Shown: positions 1-10,363, counted from the stretch's first letter. The stretch: 64,000 nt of DNA from Pelomonas saccharophila_A (GCF_031458095.1 NZ_JAVDXU010000001.1:62001-126000), one strand, 5' to 3'. Translations and numbers: made by a program. Notes: generated by a model from the sequence alone, not told the origin.

Positions 1-1
1 T

Positions 2-2068
2 GCCTACCGCTGGAACGCGGCCACGTCGTCGTGGACGCCCATCACCGACGGCCTGGGCTTCGGCGCTGCCGAGAGCCGCTTCCATGGCATCGAGAGCATC
101 GCCGTCGACCCCAACGACGACCGGCTGGTCTACATGGCAACCGGCATGTACACCTTCGAAGACAACGGCCGCCTGTACATCTCCAGCGACCGGGGTGACA
201 CCTGGACGCACGTTGACCTGCCGTTCAAGCTGGGCGGCAACAACCCCGGCCGCGCCATGGGCGAACGCCTGGTGGTCGACCCCAACAAGCCCTCGACCCT
301 GTTCTACGGCTCACGCACGGCCGGCCTGTGGAAGAGCACGGACTCCGGCCAGACCTGGGCGCAGGTCACGTCGCTGTCCACGGCCAAGATGAGCTCCGAC
401 CAGATCGGCGCCGCAGGCGGCGGCATGGGCATCGGCGTGGTCGTCTACGACACCGGCACCAAGGGCAGCGGCTCGGCCACGCAGACCCTCTACGCCGCCA
501 TCTCGCCCGACTACGTCAATGTGGCAGGCCTGAGCTCCAACCTCTACAAGTCCACCAACGGTGGCAGCTCGTGGACCGCAGTCACGACGCCCGTCTCCGG
601 CTACCACATCCCCCACATGGTGCGGGCCGGCGACGGCGTCTTCTACGTCGTCTTCACCAAGGACGCCGGGCCCGGCGCGGGCGGGCCCGGCCGGCTCTAC
701 AAGTTCGACGGCACGACCTGGACCCTGCTGAAGAGCGAAGACCCCGGCAACGGCATCAACTTCGGCCTCGGCGGCGTGTCCGTCTACGGCAGCGGCGCCA
801 CCACCCGCATCGCGCTGGGCGTGACCAACTCCTGGGGCAACTGGAACGGCCAGCAGATCGTGCAGCTGTCCGACGACGCCGGCAAGACCTGGCGCGAGAT
901 CGAAGCCCAGACGCCCGGCGAAACCGCCTCGGGCTGGGTGGATGACGTTGAGATCGACCCGTCCGATCGCGACCACATCCTGCATGTCCATGGCGGCGGT
1001 GTCATCGAAACCAAGAACGCCTCCTCCGCCACGCCGACCTGGAAGGGCTCGGTCAGCGGCATCGAGGAGATCGCCGCCCAGGCCATCGTCACGCCGCCGG
1101 CCGGCGCCACCTACAAGTTCATCAACAGCTCGGGCGACGTCGGAACCTGGGTGCACACCGATCTCGCGACGACGCCGACGCTGAACCCCGGCCTGGGCTG
1201 GAGCAACGGCAACGCCGCCGACATGGCCTGGGCCGATCCGCTCTACATCGCCGCCGCTGGCGTCATCAACTCGAACGGCGTCGCCGTCGGCTCCTGGTCG
1301 GGCGACGGCGGCAAGACCTGGGCGAGCTTCGCCAGCCTGCCCGCCGGCGCCAAGGAGAACACCGGCAGCCAGGGCGGCATCGCGGTCACGTCGCGCAACA
1401 ACCTGGTCTGGGCGCCGGCCAACTCCGTGCCCTCCTACACCATCAACAACGGCGCGAGCTGGACGGCAACCAATCTGCCGGCCCTGCCCGTCGTCGGCCA
1501 GGGCTGGGGCCGCGGCTATCGCTTGGCCGCAGACCGCAAGAACCCGAACAAGGTCTATGCCTACGACTCGGGTGGCGCCACCTGGAGCGGTTCGCCGGGC
1601 AAGGTCTATGTGTCCACCGATGGCGGCCACAGCTTCTCGCTGAGCGCCGGCTCGGCAGCGACGGGCATGGCCCCCGACGCCTTCTGGACCACTGCCATGG
1701 CGGTCAACCCCAATGCCGAGGGCGACCTCTGGGTGGCCGACGGCAACGCCGTCTACCACTCGGTGGATTCGGGCGCGAGCTGGACCAAGCTCACGGCCTT
1801 CGCGTCGGCCAATGGCGTGTCGGGCGCCAGCCTGATCGCGCTCGGCAAGGCGGCGCCCGGCGCCAGCTATTCGGCGGCGGTCTACGTGGTGGGCGTCGTC
1901 AAGGGCGTGTGGGGCGTCTATCGCTCCGACGATGGCGGCGCCACCTGGACCCGCTTCAACGACGACGCCCACCAGTTCGGCGGCATCGGCGTGATGGCGG
2001 CGGACCAGAGCGTCTACGGCCGCATCTACGTCAGCGGCACCGGCCGGGGCCTGCTGTACAGCAACTGA
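2..2068 (+). CDS. GH74 endo-xyloglucanase, 5' partial
   Basis: The reading frame is open from the first bases of the window, so the N-terminus and signal peptide lie upstream. The product is a chain of sialidase/BNR-like repeats (many copies of S-x-D-x-G-x-T/S-W, for example STDSGQTW, SDDAGKTW, SDDGGATW), the signature of the two seven-bladed propellers of GH74. A segment around SSGDVGTWVHTDL matches the GH74 block that carries one of the two catalytic aspartates. GH74 enzymes cleave the beta-1,4-glucan backbone of xyloglucan. The 688 visible residues fit a nearly complete catalytic module, and the protein ends without a carbohydrate-binding domain. It is the first visible gene of a tightly packed operon with GH3, GH31, CE20-like and GH27 genes, which supports xyloglucan over other beta-glucans. 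Endo or endo-processive mode cannot be told from the sequence alone. Confidence 0.88.
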   Translation, partial: AYRWNAATSSWTPITDGLGFGAAESRFHGIESIAVDPNDDRLVYMATGMYTFEDNGRLYISSDRGDTWTHVDLPFKLGGNNPGRAMGERLVVDPNKPSTLFYGSRTAGLWKSTDSGQTWAQVTSLSTAKMSSDQIGAAGGGMGIGVVVYDTGTKGSGSATQTLYAAISPDYVNVAGLSSNLYKSTNGGSSWTAVTTPVSGYHIPHMVRAGDGVFYVVFTKDAGPGAGGPGRLYKFDGTTWTLLKSEDPGNGINFGLGGVSVYGSGATTRIALGVTNSWGNWNGQQIVQLSDDAGKTWREIEAQTPGETASGWVDDVEIDPSDRDHILHVHGGGVIETKNASSATPTWKGSVSGIEEIAAQAIVTPPAGATYKFINSSGDVGTWVHTDLATTPTLNPGLGWSNGNAADMAWADPLYIAAAGVINSNGVAVGSWSGDGGKTWASFASLPAGAKENTGSQGGIAVTSRNNLVWAPANSVPSYTINNGASWTATNLPALPVVGQGWGRGYRLAADRKNPNKVYAYDSGGATWSGSPGKVYVSTDGGHSFSLSAGSAATGMAPDAFWTTAMAVNPNAEGDLWVADGNAVYHSVDSGASWTKLTAFASANGVSGASLIALGKAAPGASYSAAVYVVGVVKGVWGVYRSDDGGATWTRFNDDAHQFGGIGVMAADQSVYGRIYVSGTGRGLLYSN

Positions 2069-2100
2069 GCGCCATGTCCGTTTTCGCCAATGAAAGCCTG

Positions 2101-4764
2101 ATGACCCGCTTCCGTCCCCTCACGGCGGCCCTGCTTGCCCTCGGCCTCAGCGCCGTGGCCCAGCAGGCCGGCTCCAGCCCGCCCCTGAGCTCCTCGATGC
2201 AACAGGCCCGGGCCCTGGTGGCGCAGATGACGCTGGCCGAGAAGGCCAGCCAGCTGCAGCACGACTCCCCGGCCATCCCGCGCCTGGGTATCCCGGCCTA
2301 CAACTGGTGGAGCGAAGGTCTGCACGGCGTGGCCCGCGCCGACGTGGCCACCGTCTTCCCGCAGGCCATCGCCCTGGCGGCGACCTGGGACACACCGCTG
2401 GTGCAGCGCGCGGGCGACGTCATCGGCACCGAGTTCCGCGCCAAGTTCCTGAACACGGTCGGCCCTGACGGCTCGTCCGGGCTGTACCGCGGGCTGACGG
2501 TGTGGTCGCCCAACGTCAACATCTTCCGCGACCCGCGCTGGGGCCGGGGCCAGGAAACCTATGGCGAAGACCCCTTCCTGACCTCGCACATGGGTGTGGC
2601 CTTCATCCGCGGCCTGCAGGGGCCGGATCCCAACCAACCCCGCGTGTCGGCGGCAGTGAAGCACCTGGCCGTGCACAGCGGCCCCGAGGCCGACCGCCAC
2701 AAGGAGGACGTGAAGGTCGCGCCTCGCGACCTGGTAGACACCTATCTGCCGGCCTTCCACGCGGCCGTCACGGCAGGCCGGGCCGAATCGGTCATGTGCG
2801 CCTACAACGCGGTGGACGGCGTGCCCGCCTGTGCCAACCAACCCTTGCTGCAGCACTATCTGCGCGACGAGTGGAAGTTCCAGGGCCATGTGGTGTCCGA
2901 CTGCGGCGCCGTGGCCGACATCCATGGGGACGGCGCCCACCACTACGTGAAGACGCCCGAGGAGGCCGTGGCCGCGGCCGTCCGCGCCGGCACCGACGTC
3001 ATCTGCGACTTCGGCAGCAACAAGACCGCCCAGCCCGCCACCACCGTGGCCGCCGTGCAGCAGGGCCTGCTGAGCGAGGCCGAGCTCGACCGCGCGCTGC
3101 AGCGGCTGTTCGACGTGCGCCTGCGCCTGGGCCTGCTCGCGCCGGCCGGCCAGCGGCCTTTCCCGGAGATCACGGCGCGTGACTTCGACACCCCGGCGCA
3201 CCGCGCCCTCAATCTGGAAACCGCCCGCCGCTCGCTGGTGCTGCTGAAGAACGACGGCCTGTTGCCGTTGAAGAGCACGCCGCGGCGCATCGCCGTCATC
3301 GGCCCCAATGCCGACAGCGTGGATGCGCTGGTGGGCAACTACAACGGCACGCCGTCCAAGCCCATCACGCTGCTGGCGGGCCTGAAGGCGCGCTATCCCG
3401 ACGCGCGCGTCGATTTCATCGAGGGCACGGGCTGGGTGGCGCCGCCGCTGGACGACGTGCCGGCGTCCAGTCTTTGCGCCGATGCCGCCTGCAGCCACGC
3501 CGGCCTGAACTTCGAGCGCTATGCCAACCTCAAGCTGGAAGGCGCGCCCAGTGCGGCAGCCGTTGCGCCGCAGGCCGTGTTCAAGTGGGGCTGGCCGGAT
3601 GCCCATGACCGCCAGGAGTCGGCGCGCTGGACCGGTTTCCTGCGCGCCAGCGAGAGCGGCGAGCACCTGTTGCGGCTGAAGGGCAACCGCGGCTACCGCA
3701 TCTGGATCGATGGTGAACTGGTGGTGGACCTGTGGGACATCGCCTGGCCCACCAGCACCCGCGGCGTGACGCTGAAGGCCGGCCAGACCTATGCACTGCG
3801 CGTAGAGGCGCTGCAGACCGGCTGGGACGGTGAGCAGCGGCTGCAGTGGAGCCGCCCCGGCGCCAGCGACGAGGCCGCCCTGGCGGCCGCGCGCGAGGCC
3901 GACCTGGTGGTGTTCGCCAGCGGCCTGACCTGGGAGCTCGAAGGCGAGGAGATGACGGTGCTGGCCCCGGGCTTTGCCGGCGGCGACCGCGCGCGCATCG
4001 ACCTGCCGGCGCCGCAGCTGCGGCTGCTGGAGCGCCTGGCGGCTCTCGGCCGCCCCTTGGTGCTGGTGAACTTCAGCGGCAGCCCGATGGCCTTTGGCGC
4101 GGTCACGCAGAAGGTGGCGGCCATCGTGCAGGCCTGGTACCCCGGCGGCGAAGGCGGCCAGGCCGTGGCCGAGCTGCTGGCCGGCGACTTCAGCCCTTCG
4201 GGCCGGCTGCCGCTGACCTTCTACCGTTCGGTGGACCAGTTGCCGCCGTTCAAGGACTACGGCATGCAGGGGCGCACTTACCGCTGGTTCAAGGGCGAGG
4301 CGGAATTCCCGTTCGGCCATGGCCTGAGCTATGCGCGCTTCGCCTATACCCAGCCCAGGCTGGCCCGCAGCCAGGTGCGCGCCGGCCAGGGGACGCGCTT
4401 GTCGGTGCTGTTGAAGAACGAGGGTTCGCGTGAGGCGGCCGAGGTCGTGCAGGTCTATGCCCACCCCTCCGGCGCCCTGGCGCCCGAGCGCACGCTGGTG
4501 GCCTTCCGCCGCGTGGTGCTGCGCGCGGGGGAATCGCGCCGGCTCAACTTCGAGCTGGACGCCCAGGCGCTCAGCACCGTCCAGGCCGACGGCCGACGTG
4601 TGGTGGATGCCGGGCCGGTGGTGTTGTGGATCGGTGGCGGCCAACCGGTGGCTGCGGCCACGAGCGTGCGCGCCCCGGGGCAGATGCTGAAGCTGCAGGT
4701 GACCGGCCGCAAGGAGCTGCCGGCGTTTGGACCGACCGTGATGAATCTGGAGACTCGTGAATGA
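2101..4764 (+). CDS. GH3 beta-glucosidase/beta-xylosidase with inserted PA14 domain, secreted
   Basis: Predicted exo-acting GH3 enzyme of 887 residues that would trim beta-linked glucose or xylose from oligosaccharide ends. The N-terminus (TRFRPLTAALLALGLSAVAQQA) is a signal peptide. The ATG at 2101 is preferred because a GAAAG stretch sits just upstream; an in-frame ATG at 2074 is the alternative. The catalytic barrel carries the nucleophile block VVSDCGAVADI with Asp near residue 267, and the block CAYNAVDGVPAC typical of the xylosidase-like branch. A PA14 domain (about residues 455-590, with GYRIWIDGELVVD) interrupts the second alpha/beta domain, and a fibronectin-like domain closes the protein. 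Context suggests removal of unsubstituted backbone glucose from xyloglucan oligosaccharides, but beta-xylosidase activity is equally possible. The stop codon overlaps the next start (ATGA). Confidence 0.85.
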   Translation: MTRFRPLTAALLALGLSAVAQQAGSSPPLSSSMQQARALVAQMTLAEKASQLQHDSPAIPRLGIPAYNWWSEGLHGVARADVATVFPQAIALAATWDTPLVQRAGDVIGTEFRAKFLNTVGPDGSSGLYRGLTVWSPNVNIFRDPRWGRGQETYGEDPFLTSHMGVAFIRGLQGPDPNQPRVSAAVKHLAVHSGPEADRHKEDVKVAPRDLVDTYLPAFHAAVTAGRAESVMCAYNAVDGVPACANQPLLQHYLRDEWKFQGHVVSDCGAVADIHGDGAHHYVKTPEEAVAAAVRAGTDVICDFGSNKTAQPATTVAAVQQGLLSEAELDRALQRLFDVRLRLGLLAPAGQRPFPEITARDFDTPAHRALNLETARRSLVLLKNDGLLPLKSTPRRIAVIGPNADSVDALVGNYNGTPSKPITLLAGLKARYPDARVDFIEGTGWVAPPLDDVPASSLCADAACSHAGLNFERYANLKLEGAPSAAAVAPQAVFKWGWPDAHDRQESARWTGFLRASESGEHLLRLKGNRGYRIWIDGELVVDLWDIAWPTSTRGVTLKAGQTYALRVEALQTGWDGEQRLQWSRPGASDEAALAAAREADLVVFASGLTWELEGEEMTVLAPGFAGGDRARIDLPAPQLRLLERLAALGRPLVLVNFSGSPMAFGAVTQKVAAIVQAWYPGGEGGQAVAELLAGDFSPSGRLPLTFYRSVDQLPPFKDYGMQGRTYRWFKGEAEFPFGHGLSYARFAYTQPRLARSQVRAGQGTRLSVLLKNEGSREAAEVVQVYAHPSGALAPERTLVAFRRVVLRAGESRRLNFELDAQALSTVQADGRRVVDAGPVVLWIGGGQPVAAATSVRAPGQMLKLQVTGRKELPAFGPTVMNLETRE

Positions 4765-7709
4765 AACGCCGTGACCTTTTCGGCCTGATGGCCTGCACCC
4801 CGGCCGCGGGCATCTTCCCTGCGCCGGCCGGAGCAGCCTCCGGGCCGCCCACAGCCCTGGATGCGGCCGGCCAGATGCAGGCCCTGCCCATGACCGCCGG
4901 GGCCGACGGCTTCGCCTGGCAGCGCACGGCCGAAGGCCTGCAGTTCCGCATCGGCGGGCTGACCAAGAGCCTGCTCTTCTACGGCCCGGGCCTGGTGCGC
5001 GTGACGGCCCACCTGGGCGAGGTCTACACCACCCAGCCCAGCCTGGCGGTGGTGGCCCGGCCCAAGCCGGTCGCCATCGACGCGCGCGACGACGCCGATG
5101 CGCTCACCGTCACCGGCCCCGGCCTGCGCATCACGGTGGACAAGCGCAGCGGCGCCCTCGCCTTCTTTGCCGCCGACGGCCGCCTGCTGACGCGCGAGCG
5201 TGCCCAGGCACCGACCGAACTGAAGCGCGTCGACATCAGCGGCGGCCCGACCTATCAGCTCACGCAGACCTTCACGCTGACGCCCGACGAATCGCTGTAC
5301 GGCCTGGGCCAGTACAACGAGCCCTATATGGACTATCGCGGCCGCGAAGTCCTGATGGTGCAGACCAACATCGGCACCGTGGTGCCCTTCATGATCTCCA
5401 CGCGCCGCTGGGGCCTGCTGTGGGACGTCTACTCCAAGATGGTCTTCAGCGACGGGCCGGATGGCAGCAGCTTCCGCGCCGAAAGCGCACCGGCGGGGGC
5501 CGACTACTACCTGGTGGCCGGCGCCGACATGGACGCCGTGATGGCCGGCTACCGCCAGCTCACCGGCGCGGCGCCGATGTTCCCCAAGGCCGCCTTCGGC
5601 CTGTTCATGAGCAAGGAGCGCTACCAGACGCAGCAGCAGCTGCTGGACGTCGTGCGGCGCTTCCGCGCCGATCACTACCCGCTCGACTACATCGTGCAGG
5701 ACTGGCAGTACTGGGGCGGCGAGAAGAACGGTACCTGGGACGGCCGATGGAGCGGCATGGTCTGGGACGCCGAGCGCTTCCCCGACCCGGCCGCGATGAC
5801 GCGCGAGCTGCACGGCGAGCTGCACGTCAAGCTGATGGCCTCCATCTGGCCCGGCGTCGGCAACGACACGGCGCTGGCCCGCGAGCTGGATGCCCAGAAG
5901 CTGCGCTTCGAGCCCCTGCACTGGATCTCCAAGAAGGCCCGCATCTACGACGCCTTCAGCCCCGAAGGCCGCCGCATCTACTTCAAGCACACCAAGAAGG
6001 GCCTGCTGGACGTTGGCGTCGATGCCTTGTGGATGGACGGCACCGAAGTCGAGGTGGGCGGCGCCGCGCACGACCCGCGCGAGGTCGAGGCCGACATCAA
6101 GGGCCTGGGCCGCAACGCCATGGGCGACTTCACGCGCTATCTCAATGTCTACAGCCTGGTGACCACCCGCGGCGTCTACGAGGGCCAGCGCGCCGCCGGC
6201 CCCAGTGGCAAGCGCGCTCTGACGTTGACACGCTCGGCCTGGGCCGGACAGCAGCGCTACGCCGCCCTGCCCTGGTCCGGCGACACGACAGCGTCCTGGG
6301 CCGCGCTGCGCCAGCAGATCGCCGGTGGCCTGAACGTCGGCATGGCCGGCCTGCCCTACTGGTCGCAGGACACGGGCGGCTTCTTCGTCAACTTCGCGGG
6401 TGGCGAGCGCAACCCGGCCTGGCGCGAGCTCTATGCGCGCTGGAACCAGTTCGGCATCTTCAACCCGGTCTACCGCATCCACGGCACCAACGTCGAACGC
6501 GAGCCCTATCTGTTCAAGACGCTGGACCCCGAGGTCTATCAATCGCTGCTGAGCGCCACCCAGCTGCGCTACCGGCTGCTGCCCTATGTCTACAGCCTCG
6601 CCTGGCGCAGCACGCAGCAGGGCTACATCATGATGCGCGGCCTGGCGATGGACTTCCCCGACCAGGCGGCCCTGCGCAAGGTGGACGACACCTATATGTT
6701 CGGCCCTGCCTTCCTGGTGCAGCCGATCACGCGGGCGATGTTCCACCCGGAGCTGCCGCCGCCTGCTACCGTGCCGCCGACGCAGTTGCGCACGCCGGAC
6801 GGCCAACCCGGCCTGCTGCTCGAGTACTTCGACGGAATGAACTTCGAGAAGCCGGCCAGCCGCACCGTCGACACGGTGATCGACCACCGCTGGCCCGATC
6901 CGCCGCTGGGCAGCATCCCGCCGGGGCTGAGCCGCCTGAACAAGTTCTCGGCGCGCTGGACCGGCACGCTCACCGCCCTGGAAGGCGGCGAATACGAGAT
7001 CGGCGCCGAGGGCGACGACGGTTTCCGCGTCTGGCTGGACGACCAGCTCGGCGTGGACGACTGGAACGTCGGCGGCGCGCGCTTCAACGGCCACCGCCTG
7101 ACGCTGCGCGAAGGCCAGGTGCTGAAGCTGCGCATTGACTTCTTCCAGGACGGTGGCGGGCGCGTGCTGCGCCTGGCCTGGCGCACGCCCCACCAGCGCC
7201 GCGAGCTGGCCGAAGCGCAGCCCAAGCTCGACCAACGCCAGGCCACCCTGCTGCCCGCGGGCAGCGACTGGTTCGACTTCTGGACCGGCCAGCGCCACGC
7301 CGGCGGCGGCAGCGCCGTGCGCGACTACGCGCTGGAGCAGTTCCCGCTGTTCGTGCGCGCCGGCTCGATCCTGCCGCTCGGCCCCGTGGTGGAACGCACC
7401 GGCCAGAGCCCGGACGCACCTTGGGAGATCCGCATCTATCCCGGCGCCGATGCCCGCTTCACGCTCTACGAGGATGACGGTGAGACTTACCGTTATGAAC
7501 GCGGCGAACGCGCCACGACGACGCTGCGCTGGGACGACGCGCACCGCACGCTGCATGTCGACGCCCGCCAGGGCCGCTACCCCGGCCTGGTGGCGCGTCG
7601 CAGGCTCAATGTGCGGCTGATGGCCGCACCCGGTCAGGCCGAGCAGGCCCGCAGCGTGGACTACCAGGGCCAGGCTGCCGAAGTCCGCTTCCCGGCATCG
7701 CCTTCATGA
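4761..7709 (+). CDS. GH31 alpha-xylosidase-like enzyme with C-terminal PA14 insertion
   Basis: GH31 enzymes in xyloglucan loci remove alpha-1,6-xylose from the non-reducing end of the oligosaccharides. The 982-residue product starts with a twin-arginine-like signal (KRRDLF then a hydrophobic stretch). The catalytic barrel shows the GH31 nucleophile block DALWMDGTE (Asp 426) and the acid/base block PWSGD (Asp 508). A PA14 domain at about residues 675-812 (LLLEYFDGMNF to LRLAWRT) is inserted between the barrel and the strand that ends WFDFWTG. The ATG overlaps the GH3 stop by 4 nt, and its own stop overlaps the next GH31 gene by 4 nt, so the three are probably translationally coupled. Alpha-glucosidase activity is the main alternative; the operon argues for alpha-xylosidase. 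Confidence 0.85.
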   Translation: MKRRDLFGLMACTPAAGIFPAPAGAASGPPTALDAAGQMQALPMTAGADGFAWQRTAEGLQFRIGGLTKSLLFYGPGLVRVTAHLGEVYTTQPSLAVVARPKPVAIDARDDADALTVTGPGLRITVDKRSGALAFFAADGRLLTRERAQAPTELKRVDISGGPTYQLTQTFTLTPDESLYGLGQYNEPYMDYRGREVLMVQTNIGTVVPFMISTRRWGLLWDVYSKMVFSDGPDGSSFRAESAPAGADYYLVAGADMDAVMAGYRQLTGAAPMFPKAAFGLFMSKERYQTQQQLLDVVRRFRADHYPLDYIVQDWQYWGGEKNGTWDGRWSGMVWDAERFPDPAAMTRELHGELHVKLMASIWPGVGNDTALARELDAQKLRFEPLHWISKKARIYDAFSPEGRRIYFKHTKKGLLDVGVDALWMDGTEVEVGGAAHDPREVEADIKGLGRNAMGDFTRYLNVYSLVTTRGVYEGQRAAGPSGKRALTLTRSAWAGQQRYAALPWSGDTTASWAALRQQIAGGLNVGMAGLPYWSQDTGGFFVNFAGGERNPAWRELYARWNQFGIFNPVYRIHGTNVEREPYLFKTLDPEVYQSLLSATQLRYRLLPYVYSLAWRSTQQGYIMMRGLAMDFPDQAALRKVDDTYMFGPAFLVQPITRAMFHPELPPPATVPPTQLRTPDGQPGLLLEYFDGMNFEKPASRTVDTVIDHRWPDPPLGSIPPGLSRLNKFSARWTGTLTALEGGEYEIGAEGDDGFRVWLDDQLGVDDWNVGGARFNGHRLTLREGQVLKLRIDFFQDGGGRVLRLAWRTPHQRRELAEAQPKLDQRQATLLPAGSDWFDFWTGQRHAGGGSAVRDYALEQFPLFVRAGSILPLGPVVERTGQSPDAPWEIRIYPGADARFTLYEDDGETYRYERGERATTTLRWDDAHRTLHVDARQGRYPGLVARRRLNVRLMAAPGQAEQARSVDYQGQAAEVRFPASPS

Positions 7710-10363
7710 ACGACACCTCGTTCTCCCGACGCCAGACGCTGCAGGCCGCCCTGGCCGGCGTCGCCACGCCGCTGCTCGCCGCGACGGCCACCGACGCCAG
7801 CGCCTCCGGATTCATCCCAGCGGACGCGGCGCGATGGGTGCTGACCTTGCCGCAAGGCGATGTGGAGATCGGCGCCCTCAGCCACCGTGCCCTGCGCATC
7901 CGCTTCCTGCCGCCGCGGGGCGCGACGCAGCCGTCGCCGGCCAGCCTGATGCTGCTGCCCGGCCTCGACCAGCCGCTGATGAAGATAAGGTTTGGTGAGG
8001 ACACGGGCGAATTCGAGCTGGCCGACATCCGCTGCGTGTTCCATCGCGAGACCGGAACGCTGAAGTTCTTCGACCGCAACGGCACCCTGCTGCTCAGCGA
8101 GGCGCCGGGCAGCCGGCGCCTGACGCCGTCGAGACTCGACGACGAACCGGTCTTCATCGCCGAGCAGGCCTTCAAGTCGCCCGCTGGCGAGCGGCTCTAC
8201 GGCACCGGCTGCTTCCAGGACGGCGCCATGGACCTGCGCGGCCTGCCACGGCGCCTCACGCAGGTGAACACGCAGATCAGCCTGCCCTTCATGCTGTCCA
8301 GCCGCGGCTATGGCCTGCTCTGGCACAACAACGGCATGGCGGAGCTGAACCCGCCGGAGGAGCGCGTGGTGCTGGACCGCATGGGCACTGACGGCAAAGT
8401 CGAGTACGTGGACGTGACGACGACGACTGGCAACGCCCGGGTCGAGCGCAAGGGCGTGCGCTTCGAGGGCCGCTTCCACACCGAGATGTCCGGCCGCCAT
8501 GCCTTCCTGCTGGACGTGGGCCGCTCGATGGCATCGCGGCATTCGGTGACCATCGACGGCAAGCCCTGTGTCGAGATGACCAACCTGTGGCTGCCGCCGA
8601 CGAGCGGCTTCGTCGTCGAGCTGCCCGCTGGGGAGCACCACGTCGTCATCGAGGCCGACGAGAAGGACGCGCCGTCGCTGCACTTTGGCCCCGCGCTGGC
8701 CCGCACGACTTGGCGTTCGCCGGTCGCCGAGGCCATCGACTACGTCGTCATCGCCGGGCCGAGCGCCGACGAGGTGCTCGAGGGCTACCGCGAGGTCACC
8801 GGCGCCACGCCGATGATGCCGCGCTGGGCCTATGGCTATATCCACTGCCGCGAGCGCTTCCATTCGTCCGAGGAGATCGTCGACACGCTGCGCGAGTTCC
8901 GCCGCCGCAAGCTGCCGGTCGACGTGATGGTGCAGGACTGGCAGTACTGGGGTCATCACGGCTGGAACGCGATGCGCTTCGACGAGGCCCACTACCCTGA
9001 CCCGGCCTCGCTGGTTCGCGACGTGCACAGCTTGAACGCGCGGCTGATGTTGTCGGTGTGGGCCAAGGTGGACCGCAAGTCCGAGCTAGGCCGCGCCGCC
9101 GCAGCTGCGCGCCACTACATCGGAAAAACCGACTGGATCGACTTCTTCGACCCCAAGTCCGCCGCCTTCTACTGGGAGAACCAGCGCGAGCGCCTGCTCA
9201 AGCTCGGCATCGACGCTTGGTGGCAGGACGCGACCGAGCCCGAGAACGACGACCTCGTGGGCCGTCGCACGGCCGCTGGCCGGGGCGAGCGCGTGCGGCT
9301 GGCCTACCCCTTCCACGTCACCCGCACCGTCTACGAAGGCCAGCGCCAGGCCCTGCCCGACCAGCGGGTGATGATCCTCACGCGCTCGGCCTTCCCCGGG
9401 CAGCAGCGCCATGCCGCGGCCACCTGGTCGGGCGACATCGGCAACGACTGGGACACGCTCAAGCGCCAGATCCCCGCAGGCCTGAACATGGCCGCCGCCG
9501 GCTATGCCTACTGGACGGTCGACGCCGGCGGCTTCTTCCGCCCGGGCGATGGCCAGTACACCGACAAGGCCTACCACGAGCGCTTCCTGCGCTGGTTCCA
9601 GTACGCGACCTTCCTGCCGCTGCAGCGCGTGCACGGCTACATGACCGACACCGAGTTCTGGCGCTACGGCGACAAGGTGGAGGCCGTGTCGCGCCAGTAC
9701 CTGGAGCTGCGCTACCGGCTGCTGCCCTACCTCTACAGCGTCGCCCACGAGGTGCATGCCAAGGGCGCGCCCATCATGCGCCCGCTGGTGTTCGACTTCC
9801 CCGACGACCCCCAGGCGCTGGACCAGGCGCACAGCTACCTGTTCGGCCGCGCGCTGCACGTGGCGCCGGTCCTGGCGCCCGACGTGTCGAGCTGGCCGGT
9901 CTACCTGCCGCAGTCGGCCGGCGGCTGGGTCGATTTCTGGACCGGCGAGCGGCGCGCCGGCGGCCGCACGCACGACGTGCCTTCGCCGCTGGAGCGCATC
10001 CCGCTGCACCTGCGCGCCGGCAGCATCCTGCCGCTCGGGCCGGTGCTGCAGTCCACCACCGATGCCACCGGTGAGGTCATCGACCTGTACGTGGTGCCGG
10101 GCCGCGACGGCGCCTTCGACCTCTACGAGGACGATGGCCTGGACTACGCCTACGAGAAGGGCGGGTTCAGCGTGATCCGCCTGAGCTGGGACGACAAGCG
10201 CGGCGTGCTGCGCCTGGCAGCGCGCCGTGGACGCTTCGACGGCATGTTGAAGACGCGCCGCTTCAGGCTGCACCGCGTCGGCCCCGGCCAGCCGCCGCTG
10301 CAATCCGCGCCGCTGCAGGAGCTGGTCTACACCGGCCGCATGACCGAGGTCCGGCTTGCCTGA
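7706..10363 (+). CDS. GH31 alpha-xylosidase-like enzyme with N-terminal beta-sandwich insertion
   Basis: Second GH31 enzyme, 885 residues, translationally coupled to the first. It begins with a Tat-like signal (SRRQTLQAALAG). The nucleophile block is DAWWQDATEPE (Asp 508) and the acid/base block TWSGD (Asp 577). Unlike its neighbour it has no PA14 domain after the barrel. Instead about 110 extra residues (roughly 219-328, including FEGRFHTEMSGRHAFLL and a V-x-I-D-G-K-P turn) interrupt the N-terminal domain, and their pattern looks like a PA14-type sandwich. From memory, this is the position of the PA14 insert in the characterised Cellvibrio xyloglucan alpha-xylosidase Xyl31A. The two GH31 proteins are only distantly similar overall, so they are probably functionally distinct rather than a recent duplication. 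Confidence 0.85.
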   Translation: MNDTSFSRRQTLQAALAGVATPLLAATATDASASGFIPADAARWVLTLPQGDVEIGALSHRALRIRFLPPRGATQPSPASLMLLPGLDQPLMKIRFGEDTGEFELADIRCVFHRETGTLKFFDRNGTLLLSEAPGSRRLTPSRLDDEPVFIAEQAFKSPAGERLYGTGCFQDGAMDLRGLPRRLTQVNTQISLPFMLSSRGYGLLWHNNGMAELNPPEERVVLDRMGTDGKVEYVDVTTTTGNARVERKGVRFEGRFHTEMSGRHAFLLDVGRSMASRHSVTIDGKPCVEMTNLWLPPTSGFVVELPAGEHHVVIEADEKDAPSLHFGPALARTTWRSPVAEAIDYVVIAGPSADEVLEGYREVTGATPMMPRWAYGYIHCRERFHSSEEIVDTLREFRRRKLPVDVMVQDWQYWGHHGWNAMRFDEAHYPDPASLVRDVHSLNARLMLSVWAKVDRKSELGRAAAAARHYIGKTDWIDFFDPKSAAFYWENQRERLLKLGIDAWWQDATEPENDDLVGRRTAAGRGERVRLAYPFHVTRTVYEGQRQALPDQRVMILTRSAFPGQQRHAAATWSGDIGNDWDTLKRQIPAGLNMAAAGYAYWTVDAGGFFRPGDGQYTDKAYHERFLRWFQYATFLPLQRVHGYMTDTEFWRYGDKVEAVSRQYLELRYRLLPYLYSVAHEVHAKGAPIMRPLVFDFPDDPQALDQAHSYLFGRALHVAPVLAPDVSSWPVYLPQSAGGWVDFWTGERRAGGRTHDVPSPLERIPLHLRAGSILPLGPVLQSTTDATGEVIDLYVVPGRDGAFDLYEDDGLDYAYEKGGFSVIRLSWDDKRGVLRLAARRGRFDGMLKTRRFRLHRVGPGQPPLQSAPLQELVYTGRMTEVRLA

